Below, one piece after another: positions 1 through 8,533 of a stretch of DNA of 64,000 nucleotides. Below the pieces are notes generated by a model. It searched no databases, was not told the origin of the DNA, and saw only the letters and a program-made list of their open reading frames with translations. The first letter of the stretch is position 1. The number at the start of each line of letters is the position of its first letter. Origin of the DNA: Leptolyngbya sp. Cla-17 (GTDB taxonomy: Bacteria > Cyanobacteriota > Cyanobacteriia > Leptolyngbyales > Leptolyngbyaceae); the NCBI RefSeq assembly GCF_016807185.1, contig NZ_JAEVYN010000001.1, positions 1,796,781-1,860,780 of the forward strand, in the 5' to 3' direction. Made by a program: the position numbers and the translations under genes.

Positions 1-621
1 AACGCGTATGCTAAGGCAATTGATACCAGTCAACGAGCGCTCATTTTGGCGCGGCAAACGGGCGATCGCCTGGGTGAAGCGAATGCCTTGACTAACTTGG
101 GCAGTACGACAGTGGCACAAGGTCAGGCAGAAATTACTCTCGATGCCGATCAATACGAACAGGTTTTGGGGTATTTGCAGCGGGGATTACGACTATCTGA
201 ACAAGAAGGTGATGTGCCCAGTCAGGCGCTTTGCACCAATAGTTTAGGCATTGCTCAAGTGATGCTGGAACAATATCCAGAGGCGATCGCGTCCCTAGAA
301 AAAGGACTTCGGATTGCCCAAGCGATCGGCGACTTATCCTTACAAGGCTTAAACTGCACCTACATGGCAGAAGCCCATCGCGGTTTAGGAAACTCTGAAT
401 TGGCAATTTACACCGGCTGTCTAGGTATGTATTTGCTGAATCAGATTGGCTCTCACCAATGGCGACAACCTGCCGGAATCCTTAGTATCCTTAACGGGCA
501 AATGGGGGCTGAAGCCTTTCAGGCAGTCCTGACAAAATACCGTCCACAGTTTTTGCAAATCATTGGTGTAGATGGGTTTGACTATCTGCCGACCTTGTTG
601 ATTAACTATCGCTCCTCGTAA
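1..621 (+). CDS. TPR-repeat protein, 5' end outside window
   Basis: The frame is open from the first base, so this is the C-terminal part (206 codons) of a longer protein; the TTG at 46 is not a real start. It has degenerate tetratricopeptide repeats with alternating small and aromatic residues (AxxNLG, AxxSLGIAQ, YPEAIASLEKGL, LGNSELAIY), typical of large cyanobacterial TPR proteins that act as protein-interaction scaffolds. The last 60 residues (QAVLTKYRPQFLQIIGVDGF) no longer fit the repeat and probably cap it. The N-terminal domain (kinase, CHAT, NB-ARC or other) is not visible, so function cannot be assigned. It converges with the invertase gene, with 7 bp between the stops. Confidence 0.8.
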   Translation, partial: NAYAKAIDTSQRALILARQTGDRLGEANALTNLGSTTVAQGQAEITLDADQYEQVLGYLQRGLRLSEQEGDVPSQALCTNSLGIAQVMLEQYPEAIASLEKGLRIAQAIGDLSLQGLNCTYMAEAHRGLGNSELAIYTGCLGMYLLNQIGSHQWRQPAGILSILNGQMGAEAFQAVLTKYRPQFLQIIGVDGFDYLPTLLINYRSS

Positions 622-628
622 AAGCCTT

Positions 629-2005
629 TCAAAGAACTCCCCCATAGCTAAACGTGATCAGATTCAGGTGGCTAGGGTCAGCAATCAACTCTTTTGCCAA
701 CAAATATCCAGTCAGCGTCCAGGTTTGATACCTACGCGATTCTTTGCCAATCAACCGAGCATCGGGTGCATCGTAATATTCAGGCCACCGATCCTGTACC
801 AAGCGGCGTTCAGCGACTGCGATCGCATGATGCGCCAACTCTGCCCGATCCATTTTGCGCGCTGCTGCCGTCAGCATCCACAGCAACACAGGCCAACTGC
901 CGCCGTTGTGATAAGACCAAGGGCGATTTTTAGGATCAGCTCCCGTGACAATGTGCCAGTCTGCACCTTCCAGGGCTGGATAGCAGAGTTTCATCGGCAT
1001 ATGGCTGACCAAATCGCTCCAGCGCAGCTCAATTACGTTTAAAATTTTGTGAGACTGTTCTTCATCTGCCAAAGAGGAAATAATCGCCATCAAGTTACCG
1101 ATCGCAAAAAAACGGCAGTCTAACTGAGACGGTCCCAAATTACCTGCCAGATAACCACCCGCTTCGGGCAGCCATTCTGCCAGTTTATAAAAAGGAATTG
1201 AATCGGAAAAAATATTGAACTGATTCAGCGCTCCTTCGCCATACTCTTCGACACGATAGCGATAAATTTCATTCAAGCGCTCCGTATCGAGCCAATAGTT
1301 TTCACGGAGTTGGGTTGTTAGGGGTTCTAGTCGCGCTTGCACCGCCTGAATAATCCGCTGGTTGGATTGAGTCGGTAGCAGTAGTTCTAAACTGGCTCGA
1401 AGCGATGCATAGAACAGAGATTGAATATCTAAGGGATGCCCATATAGACCCATGCGGCGATCGATCATACTGGCAGCATCGGGCACCAACACCATTGGGT
1501 ACATGTCAAATCGAGTGACGAGGCAAAGCTCCAAGATGACGCAAATGCCTTCTTGAAAATCCGATCGATGAACGAGTTCCATATCTTCGGTGGCGATCGC
1601 GTAGGCTCGCAGCAAGAAGATCCACCATAGGCAAGCATCGGCTGGGGCAACCCGCCCAATAGCGTGATCGCCAAAGTCTGCCCGCACATATTCGCGTCCG
1701 TTGATTAACTCAACCTTAAAGCTGGCAGGCATCAAACCTCGACTGGGCTTGGAACAATCTAACTGTCCAGTTTTTGGCTGTAGCTTGAGAGTTTCTTCTA
1801 AAAAGTTGCGAACAATTTCTGGTTTGCCTTTGATCAAAAACAGCAATCCTGCCGAAACAAAATCTCGAATGAAGCACTGATCGTAGTTCAATGCATCCGA
1901 ATCGGGATCGAGGGCGGCAACAGTACCAACAGGTTTACCTTGATAGTAAATAATCGTTTTTTCAAGCGCTTCCCACGCCTGTTCTTCAATCGTTTGAACG
2001 CCCAA
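629..2005 (-). CDS. Alkaline/neutral invertase, GH100 family
   Basis: The 458-residue length matches cyanobacterial GH100 invertases, which hydrolyse sucrose to glucose and fructose in the cytoplasm. Family landmarks are visible: YYQGKPVGTVAALDP near the N-terminus, NYDQCFIRDFV, PDAASMIDRRMGLYGHPLDIQ with the conserved Asp of IDRRMG, RPWSYHNGGSWPVLLW, and WPEYYD with the conserved Glu near the C-terminus. The Asp and Glu are the expected catalytic pair from family knowledge. There is no signal peptide. The chosen start (ATG, MGVQTIEEQAWEALE) gives the usual short N-terminus before YYQGKP. No sucrose synthesis genes are adjacent; a PfkB sugar kinase lies far away at 58 kb. Confidence 0.93.
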   Translation of the reverse strand: MGVQTIEEQAWEALEKTIIYYQGKPVGTVAALDPDSDALNYDQCFIRDFVSAGLLFLIKGKPEIVRNFLEETLKLQPKTGQLDCSKPSRGLMPASFKVELINGREYVRADFGDHAIGRVAPADACLWWIFLLRAYAIATEDMELVHRSDFQEGICVILELCLVTRFDMYPMVLVPDAASMIDRRMGLYGHPLDIQSLFYASLRASLELLLPTQSNQRIIQAVQARLEPLTTQLRENYWLDTERLNEIYRYRVEEYGEGALNQFNIFSDSIPFYKLAEWLPEAGGYLAGNLGPSQLDCRFFAIGNLMAIISSLADEEQSHKILNVIELRWSDLVSHMPMKLCYPALEGADWHIVTGADPKNRPWSYHNGGSWPVLLWMLTAAARKMDRAELAHHAIAVAERRLVQDRWPEYYDAPDARLIGKESRRYQTWTLTGYLLAKELIADPSHLNLITFSYGGVL

Positions 2006-2392
2006 TCCCTAACCCTCATGTTTGTGACAACTACAGTTTCATCTAAATTAAGCATCATGGTCAGGCGATCGCGCACCAACACCTCTGTCAGATCAACAGA
2101 TCAAATCAGTCCGAAGCTATACCAATAGTCCTCTGTTCCTATCTATCGCTTTGTAGCAGAAAAAACAGGAATATTTCTACACTCGTTTTGGTGCTCTCAT
2201 TACTGAGACAATGACTCTTGATGCTTAGACTAGGAGTGTTTACTTCAACTTCCCTCGAATTGAGGCAGCAGGTAAACTTAGTTGCGGAAGCAGGTCATAA
2301 ATTCAAGCCATAAAAATAATCGTGCCGTAGACCTAATTTTCTAGAAACTTTCTATGACACGAATATTTGTGCTCAACACAGCAAAAAAGTAC
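2006..2392. other. Intergenic region upstream of the invertase
   Basis: About 390 bp between the invertase start and the 3' end of the next minus-strand gene. I see no RNA gene, strong terminator or credible ORF. A 64-codon minus-strand frame overlapping the invertase N-terminus (1888-2082) is basic and unlike any known domain. The invertase promoter must lie here, but I cannot place it. Confidence 0.5.
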
Positions 2393-2926
2393 TTATATTT
2401 TCACATCCAGAGCTTTTTCGATAGCTTTCAGCATCTCCGATTCGTCTCGACTGATTCGTTCACCACCAATACCAAATAAACCGCCTTCTTTCACAGCTTC
2501 AGCAATTTGGCGCGCCATGGAGAGAATCCAATCTTTGAACTCTCGTGCCTGCACCGCAGTCACTTTGTTGCCCAAAATTAAACCCACCTGTTTGAAGTGA
2601 TCCAAGGTGGTCTTCCGTCCTTCAGAGGCGTTCTTTAGATTTTGAAGTATGCCCAGCAATTCAAACTGTTTTTTTAGCAAAAGCTGCTCTCCTTGTAAGG
2701 AATCTTTTGCATCAATTTCTTTCATTGATGCGGTCAGCGATTTTGCTAAATCACTCGTTAAATCAGGGCGATTCTGCTCATTTGCAACAATTTGAATGGC
2801 TGCCTGTGTTTCTTGAAGAAAGGAAACTGGGTCAGTTTTATCGGCAAGTGTCATTGCCATGATGACCATATTGGGGGTTTGCAGCAGAGTTGCCCACTCA
2901 TCTTCTGAAAAATATTGTTGACTCAT
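2393..2926 (-). CDS. Conserved hypothetical protein, predominantly alpha-helical
   Basis: A 177-residue soluble protein with no signal peptide or membrane segment. It looks entirely alpha-helical: an N-terminal helix around EDEWATLLQTPNMVIMAMTLAD, long charged helices, and a C-terminal glycine-rich turn (EGGLFGIGGERISRDES) followed by a final helix. The shape EGG(F/L)xGxGGxRVSxxE near the C-terminus recurs in small uncharacterised bacterial proteins I have seen, but I cannot name a family securely. ATG start with AAGG-type bases about 10 nt upstream. It follows the decayed frame at 2999-3328 on the same strand. Confidence 0.75.
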   Translation of the reverse strand: MSQQYFSEDEWATLLQTPNMVIMAMTLADKTDPVSFLQETQAAIQIVANEQNRPDLTSDLAKSLTASMKEIDAKDSLQGEQLLLKKQFELLGILQNLKNASEGRKTTLDHFKQVGLILGNKVTAVQAREFKDWILSMARQIAEAVKEGGLFGIGGERISRDESEMLKAIEKALDVKI

Positions 2927-2998
2927 GGTGGAATACCTTCTCTAAAGGAAGCTTGCAATTTTGACCAATCATACTTTTTATCCTTGGCTAGAAACGGG

Positions 2999-3328
2999 TT
3001 AATTGCCTCTATGCAAGGATGTAATTTGACAAAATTGAACGATCACCACAGATAGTCTGTAATGATCGTCGGTGAAATAGCTTAGTTCCACAATGTATTC
3101 GCGATCGCTTCTGGCAATCGATACTTGCTCGTCGTTATCTAATTCGCTGCAAGGATACTGGTACGTAGAGATGTGAAATTGACCAATTTCCGAGCTTTCT
3201 GGCCTTAAGGATCATAATCTCAGCATAGTCCCAGCCATCACCTGCTCGATGGTTGTGCAACTCCAAGCTTTTGTATTACTGCCCTCCGGGATCATCCACC
3301 AAAGCAATCGAAAGAGATAACCGATACT
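2999..3328 (-). pseudogene. Possible decayed small ORF
   Basis: Reading the minus strand from the 3328 side gives a protein-like stretch ending LSIALVDDPGGQ, an in-frame TAA (3276-3278), then YKSLELHNHRAGDGWDYAEIMIL. After a +1 shift near 3205 the frame continues as RPESSEIGQFHIS and on through EYIVELSYFTDDHYRLSVV to a TAA at 2999-3001. The composition is like a real soluble protein and the two halves join sensibly at the frame change, but there is no clear start and I recognise no family. It lies between two minus-strand genes of the same orientation. It could equally be chance open frames; confidence is low. Confidence 0.3.
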
Positions 3329-3706
3329 CTACCGACCCTGATAGTTATTTTTGATCCACAGACGCAGTTCGGCTTCAGAATCAGCATAAACACAGCTACC
3401 GCTTTGTGGATCGAAGGCATACCACCACTGATCGTTCGCACCATCTACAAACTGGGAGACTTGCAGTTCATTTTTGTTAAACAGCATTCTGTTTAACCAG
3501 TTTTGAAGGGTATTTAGCCAAAGCGATCGCGGCTCAAGCTGATGAACTTCTTGTTCTATTTGCTTTTTTTCTTGCTCCAACAGTTGAACAAGGCGAAAAT
3601 CATTTGCGCTTTCAGCTCTTTGCAGACGTTCAGCAAGCGAGGTCATGATGTTATCCCGATGCTTGGAAAGAAGGGAATCATCGTGGACGTAAAGAGTATT
3701 AGTCAT
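3329..3706 (-). CDS. Conserved hypothetical protein with helical N-terminus
   Basis: From the ATG at 3706 the protein has 125 residues (MTNTLYVHDDS...). An alternative ATG at 3646 (MTSLAERLQRAESAND) is preceded by GGGA and may be the true start; the longer frame beginning at 3802 has a basic, cysteine-rich leader and is unlikely. Visible features are an amphipathic helix rich in Glu, Gln and Leu (QLLEQEKKQIEQEVHQLEP), then a short alpha/beta part containing QWWYAFDPQSGSCVYADSEAEL and a C-terminal helix LRLWIKNNYQGR. The pattern 'WWYAFDPxxG..YA.SExE...WI' recurs in small cyanobacterial proteins of unknown function. No membrane segment; function unknown. Confidence 0.7.
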   Translation of the reverse strand: MTNTLYVHDDSLLSKHRDNIMTSLAERLQRAESANDFRLVQLLEQEKKQIEQEVHQLEPRSLWLNTLQNWLNRMLFNKNELQVSQFVDGANDQWWYAFDPQSGSCVYADSEAELRLWIKNNYQGR

Positions 3707-3980
3707 GGAAGTTCTACAGAAAAATGGGCAACAGAGAAGTCTTTTCCTTCTCTTCACACTAATTATATAATTATTTTCTGTATCGAGAGCTACGAAATAC
3801 ATCTTCTCTTAACAAATCTGAGCCGTTCTGCAACCTCGTGATGTAGGTCACACTCTCCGGTGAGCTAAATTACGTCATGGCTAGAGCAAAATCACCGTTC
3901 AGTGACCCTTTGCATCACCAGGCTATCGATTAAAACACTCGATACTACAGACATCCAACGCCCCTAACAAATTTCTTGCC

Positions 3981-4541
3981 ATGATGTCAGCCTGTAATTG
4001 CCCCACTGCATCGACCCAAACATCTGTTGCATTCCGTGCCGAAACAATCCTCGTTAGCACCTTGTTCACGATCGCCTTGGGAATAACGGCTGCAACACTG
4101 CCAGCCCAAAGTTCTGAGATGAAAGATTCTGAGGTGAAGGTTCAACCTGCTAAATCCGTTCAGGTCGCTCAATCTCCTTCGTTGCCGAATGGAACCTACT
4201 TGTATGGTCAAGCTGCCAAAGCCGAACAGATTGGCAGGACTTATCTTGTTTTGCAGGTGCGCGATCGCTCGGTGACGGGAGCCATTTATGAGCCTGCGTC
4301 TTCCTTTGATTGCGTTCAAGGCACTTTACAGGCAAACCGACTGGCACTGACGGTCACTAACAGTTACGAGCAAACTCAGTCGCCTTACGGCATTGCCCTG
4401 CAAACTAATTCACGAGTGGCAAGTGCTGCAAACCCCACTTTAGTAGCGGTTAAGCTAGCAGGTTACCATCGCATTCAAACAGTCAGTGATAACGATCGCA
4501 GGCTTTTGTCAACCTGTGAAGCAAAACTTGCTGCAATTTAG
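3981..4541 (+). CDS. Putative secreted hypothetical protein
   Basis: A 186-residue protein with a hydrophobic segment near residues 20-40 (ILVSTLFTIALGITAATLPAQ) followed by an Ala-x-Ser-like cleavage region, so it is probably exported. The mature part contains LPNGTYLYGQAAKAEQIGRTYLVLQV and VTGAIYEPASSFDCVQGTL, a beta-rich pattern common in cyanobacterial periplasmic proteins of unknown role; two cysteines could form a disulfide. Two adjacent ATGs (3981, 3984) are possible starts. It converges directly on the HerA-like gene, the two stop codons being adjacent with no gap. Confidence 0.72.
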   Translation: MMSACNCPTASTQTSVAFRAETILVSTLFTIALGITAATLPAQSSEMKDSEVKVQPAKSVQVAQSPSLPNGTYLYGQAAKAEQIGRTYLVLQVRDRSVTGAIYEPASSFDCVQGTLQANRLALTVTNSYEQTQSPYGIALQTNSRVASAANPTLVAVKLAGYHRIQTVSDNDRRLLSTCEAKLAAI

Positions 4542-6248
4542 TTATTCAATGCTGACTCCGCGAATCGTTTGCGATCGCTCCCTGCCTGCCACAGGTGCCT
4601 CTTGAATCTTACGATCTTGAATTCGGTGAGTTTGAAAATGGCGCTGCCACTCACTCGGCGCATCTAAGGTTTCGCCGCCGTGTTTAGTCAACCGCTGGCG
4701 CACTTTGCATAAGACAGGGGTGTTGACGCAAGCGCCAGAGATAATCACCTGTCCCTTGGTCAGAGATGGCAACTCTTTCAACAAATCTCGTCCGGCTGCT
4801 TCCACGCCAAACTTAAGACTTTCTTGATCCACTGGATTGACAATTCGCATGATGAACTGGCTCATACATTGCGACAGCACATCGGAGTCGATTTTGCCTG
4901 GTCTTTGCGTAATCAAACCCATGCCCAACCCAAACTTGCGCCCTTCGCTGAGGATGGTTCGCAGCACAGCTTTGCAGCGAGATGGCTCGTGGGCGGGGGC
5001 AAAGCGATGCGCTTCCTCCACAATGATGAAAACCGGATAGGGAAGATAGTTTTCGTCTTCGGGGGTAATCAGTTCTTTTTGAGTATTCATCCGGGCTTGA
5101 TTGGCTTGTCGCAGTACCGCCGCACAAATCACCTGCTGTTCTTCCTGGCTGATTTCGTTCATTTGCAACACGGTTGCCTGACCTGGCTCAAACAAATCTT
5201 TGGGGGCAAGGTGCTGAAACGGGTGAAAGTAGGGCGATCGCGCTAGTCGTTCTAGCTTCCACTCCAGTGCTGGAGCCGAGGAACCGGGCTTTTCGTTGCC
5301 TTCATCGTCTACCTGTGTATCTGCTTCGTATACTGCTGCAATTAAATCCTGGACATCCCAGCGATAGTCGCCCTTGCGATGCTTTTTGACGATCGCGTAG
5401 GCTTTGTTGAGAATGGACTGCTGGCGATCGCTCATCTCCGGCAGCAGAGTCAGGATATCGGCATAATCCAGCGACGATGTGCGAATCCGAATGTCGTCTG
5501 GAGTCAGCACCTTTACCTTGGGCGAGTAGCCATCATCTCCTTGAAAGGCTGGATGTCCTTGCATTTCAGACAAGGTGCTGTATTCTCCATGAGGATCAAA
5601 AATTAGTACAGCTGCTCGGTTGTGGGGTAATAGCAACTCTTCAATCAACACGCCAGCAGTGTAAGATTTGCCGGAACCCGTGCCTGCAAGGATGGTCATG
5701 TGAGTACTGACCAGTTCCTTTACATCCAGCGAGATCGGCACCGCTCCCACTTCTCGCAACAGCAAGCCACCGATAAACGCTGAGCCGATCGCGCCCGGTT
5801 GCCGTTTATTGAGTATCCGTTGCAGCATGGCATCATCGGCTAAATAAACCTTTGCACCCGGATTCGGTGTGCGGCGTGGATTCATAAAACCCAGGCGATC
5901 GTCAAAATAGCCGATCACATCTACAGTCACTTCGTAAATTTCAGGATTAGTGTCGGTGAAGCCAATCAGCGCTGCCACTGCCTCAGGGCTAACTTCCGTA
6001 TCAGCAAAGATGCGATCGGGTAGGTGGTCAATCAATCTGCGTGCCGACAGCTTGCCCAAAATCTGCCGCATTTCGCCGCCTGTTTCGGTTTCCTGCACTT
6101 CGTAGTAAACAAACTCGCCGATTTTCACATAGCGGTTATCTGCTGTGATGAATACATACTGGTTGCCGTTTTCGCCAGGACCTTTAACAGTGCCGATCAC
6201 AACGGCAACAGTGGAAAATGAATTCAGTGGGGAGCTAGGAAGTTCCAT
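4542..6248 (-). CDS. HerA/FtsK-like ATPase (DUF87)
   Basis: A 568-residue protein of the HerA helicase group of the FtsK/HerA ATPases. The N-terminal 130 residues form a HAS-barrel-like beta domain. The ATPase core has Walker A (ILAGTGSGKSYTAG), Walker B (VFIIVEEAHRFAP), and GLGMGLITQRPGKID, the region carrying the family's sensor and arginine-finger residues. HerA proteins are hexameric DNA translocases; in archaea they work with NurA nuclease, and in bacteria some partner with SIR2 or DUF4297 effectors. Neither kind of partner is adjacent: upstream is an insertion sequence, downstream a convergent hypothetical gene. It is therefore best read as a stand-alone DNA-processing translocase. Confidence 0.88.
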   Translation of the reverse strand: MELPSSPLNSFSTVAVVIGTVKGPGENGNQYVFITADNRYVKIGEFVYYEVQETETGGEMRQILGKLSARRLIDHLPDRIFADTEVSPEAVAALIGFTDTNPEIYEVTVDVIGYFDDRLGFMNPRRTPNPGAKVYLADDAMLQRILNKRQPGAIGSAFIGGLLLREVGAVPISLDVKELVSTHMTILAGTGSGKSYTAGVLIEELLLPHNRAAVLIFDPHGEYSTLSEMQGHPAFQGDDGYSPKVKVLTPDDIRIRTSSLDYADILTLLPEMSDRQQSILNKAYAIVKKHRKGDYRWDVQDLIAAVYEADTQVDDEGNEKPGSSAPALEWKLERLARSPYFHPFQHLAPKDLFEPGQATVLQMNEISQEEQQVICAAVLRQANQARMNTQKELITPEDENYLPYPVFIIVEEAHRFAPAHEPSRCKAVLRTILSEGRKFGLGMGLITQRPGKIDSDVLSQCMSQFIMRIVNPVDQESLKFGVEAAGRDLLKELPSLTKGQVIISGACVNTPVLCKVRQRLTKHGGETLDAPSEWQRHFQTHRIQDRKIQEAPVAGRERSQTIRGVSIE

Positions 6249-6499
6249 AAATAGCGAGCTTTCTGGGCGCAGCGTCTTTCCTATTGGTTATAGCCGAAAG
6301 TGATGAGGAATCGAGCAATTGTACTAGAAGAATATCCATAATATTGATCCATGTGGCGATGAAAGGCAACTTTGGCAATATTTTGATGAAATCAGGCTTC
6401 TTTGGGTTCGTTTAAGTAAACCTGCGGAAAATGCGATCGCGATCGCTCAATTCCTCCAGCACCACAATCGACAGACTATTTACCAAATACCACATTATA

Positions 6500-7631
6500 T
6501 GAAATCCGGCTAAGTAGTTATCGTTAAGCATTAGCTTCCTGCCACCAGTGAAAATGAGTCAGACCTCGAATAAATTCGTGCTGTTTAAGCAGTGCACAGC
6601 AGCGGTCACAGAGTACTTGTTCAAGGTCTTCAATCTTCTCAAAGATACGATTTACAATCGGTTCATCCAAAATTGACCACAGGCGTTCTGCGGGCTGTAA
6701 CTCAGGTGAATAGGGGGGGAGAAATTCCAGGTGCAAACCTTCGGGTAATACTACCTTGTCACTCGTGTGCCAACCCGCTTGGTCAACGCTCAATAAAACA
6801 TGTTTGTGCTGACCCAATCCAAAATGCTGAGCAAAATCTGCTAAGACTCGATTGAACAAGTCGATGTTGACTTTGGGCATGATCCACCAGTACGTCTCGC
6901 CGGAGGCAGGATGAACAAAACCGTAGACCCAGACCCACTCATAACGCCACTGCACTTTAGCAATTGGGTTTTCCCACCAAGGCACCCAGATGCGCCGCAG
7001 CACGGGCTTGAGACCGATTCGATGTTCATCCATTGCCCAGAGTTGAATCTCTGCCTGAGGATACTGCTGACGCAACTGCTCTACTCGCACGGGCAGTTTT
7101 TTTTCCAGGCTTCCTGTTCTTGCGGGTCTTGCTGCTGATGCTCAGGGCGCGGCACTCGCAGGCGAAACTCCATCTGCTTGAGGTATTCCCACCCTCGCTG
7201 AGGCGACACTGGACGCTCAGCACTCGACTCATCCAATCGGCAACCTTGCGTCCATTCCACAAGCCGTTTTCAGTCGTAGGCGTTGCAATCGCTTGCAGGA
7301 GTTGGGCTTGTTGAACTTCATCGAGTAAAGGTTCGGCTCCACAATTGTGCTGCCGACCATCCCCCACACTTACTTCTCCCTTTCGATTGTAGCGATTGGC
7401 TATCACCCGTATCCAGCGCAACGAATACCCTGTCACCTCGCGCACCTCTGCCGTCCGCTTGTCCTTCGCCAGTAGCCACAGAATTTGGTACTGACTACGT
7501 TCGATCCCCTCTTTCGCTTGACGATACCGCTCCTCCAATTCTTCACAACTGAGATGAGGCTCAAGGGTTAGGCGTTTGGGCATAGGACTTTCTAGGCTAA
7601 CTTTATGCAGTAAGTTTACACCCGGATTTCA
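6500..7631 (-). mobile_element. IS630-family insertion sequence
   Basis: The 1132-bp element is bounded by perfect 10-bp inverted repeats, TGAAATCCGG at 6500-6509 and its complement at 7622-7631. It is flanked by a TA dinucleotide on each side (6498-6499, 7632-7633), the target duplication expected for IS630/Tc1-mariner elements. The whole interior is occupied by the transposase frames on the minus strand. No passenger gene is present. Because the ends and the target duplication are intact, insertion looks fairly recent; the transposase itself is damaged. Confidence 0.88.
6524..7583 (-). pseudogene. IS630 transposase in three reading frames
   Basis: The N-terminal frame (from ATG 7583) carries the helix-turn-helix region (VREVTGYSLRWIRVIANRYN, GLWNGRKVADWM). 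A change of frame near 7209-7212, consistent with loss of one G in GTCCAG(G)TGTCG, is needed to continue as VSPQRGWEYLKQMEFRLRVP. A second -1 change is needed at the run of eight A residues (complement of 7097-7104) to enter the catalytic frame 6524-7090. That frame has the DDE triad contexts AMDEHRIG, SVDQAGWH and PPYSPELQPAERLW. The A-run contains the heptamer A AAA AAC, so the second shift may be programmed; the first looks like a real lesion or a sequencing error. Confidence 0.85.
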
Positions 7632-7830
7632 TATTACTCATCGTGCAACACACGGTTCTGTGTGCCATTCAGGTCACCTTAGAGAACCCTAAAGTTAATG
7701 ATTTGGTTGGTCGAACCCAGACGGGTTATATCCATTGTCTTTGAAGATGCGTGTGGTGCAGATTCAAAGACAATTGGTAGCATTTATCGTTTTGTTCACT
7801 AGAAAAACTCACCGGAAATTAGGAGAAACG

Positions 7831-8289
7831 ATGTCTAAACGTATAGTGCCTAGTGGTGGTAACACTCAGATAGCTTTGAGTCCCGACTTGCGATCGCAGC
7901 AATCGGGCTTTTTTCGACCTTTGTCGATGGCGAAGCGACTGAAGACGTGAAAACCTACGCGCTCGGTGAAATGTTGACCAGCATTGGATCTGTATGAAGA
8001 TTACGCCGATGAAGACTTTGAAGCGCTAGGGGTAGAGATTGCTAGCCTAATCAATAACGAGGGGATTAATACTGTCGTTAATCAAGCGATCGCCACTGCA
8101 AAAGAGGAAGGACTTGAAGAAGCAGCCTTTATCGTTGCCCTCGTCATGGTCTCTGCGGATGGTGAAGTGCCTGAAGAAGAGCAAGAATACATCAATCAAC
8201 TCAGTGGAGCGCTTGGTCTTTCATTAGAGCGTTCTAACGAGATTATTGTCGAACTTTTTGGTGAAGAAGAGGAAGAGGAAGAAGCGTAA
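7831..8289 (+). pseudogene. TerB-like protein gene interrupted by two indels
   Basis: ATG 7831 has an ideal AGGAG five bases upstream and begins MSKRIVPSGGNTQIALSPDL, then falls out of frame. Shifting by -1 near 7888-7892 gives AIAAIGLFSTFVDGEATEDV and then YALGEMLTSIG; shifting by +1 near 7988-7990 returns to the first frame with LYEDYADEDFEALGVEIASL through to an acidic tail (GEEEEEEEA). The joined protein (about 152 residues) has two helical 'A.DGE....E' half repeats (FVDGEATEDV; VSADGEVPEEE), as in TerB/TerB-like proteins of cyanobacteria, whose biochemical role is uncertain. Two stops (7948-7950, 7975-7977) interrupt the original frame. It lies 200 bp downstream of the IS630 copy. Confidence 0.72.
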
Positions 8290-8321
8290 GCGTTACCTGA
8301 ACCAGCTTGAGCAACTCATTG

Positions 8322-8359
8322 AAAAGCCCCTTAAAATATAACGTCTTAGGGGGCTTTTT
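8322..8359 (+). terminator. Rho-independent terminator after the TerB-like gene
   Basis: AAAAGCCCC pairs with GGGGCTTTT across a 19-base loop and is followed by a T run; it sits 33 bp past the stop codon. Confidence 0.8.
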
Positions 8360-8533
8360 ACTCTCAAATTATTCATGTAACACAGCCTGAACTAGCTATC
8401 AATGAAATCACGGTGCTAATCCTAAACTCAGGCACACTGTTTTGCGAGTTTCAGTGCAAAGTTGGACAGTTTGGATGCGATCGCCCTGACAGAAAGCAGT
8501 ATCAGTAATTGATAGGTTAGAAACAGGTTTCGA

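Noticed and set aside
1888..2082. 64-codon frame as an N-terminal extension or separate gene before the invertase
   Set aside because: Lies in another frame over the invertase start, is strongly basic, and the invertase N-terminus is already complete.
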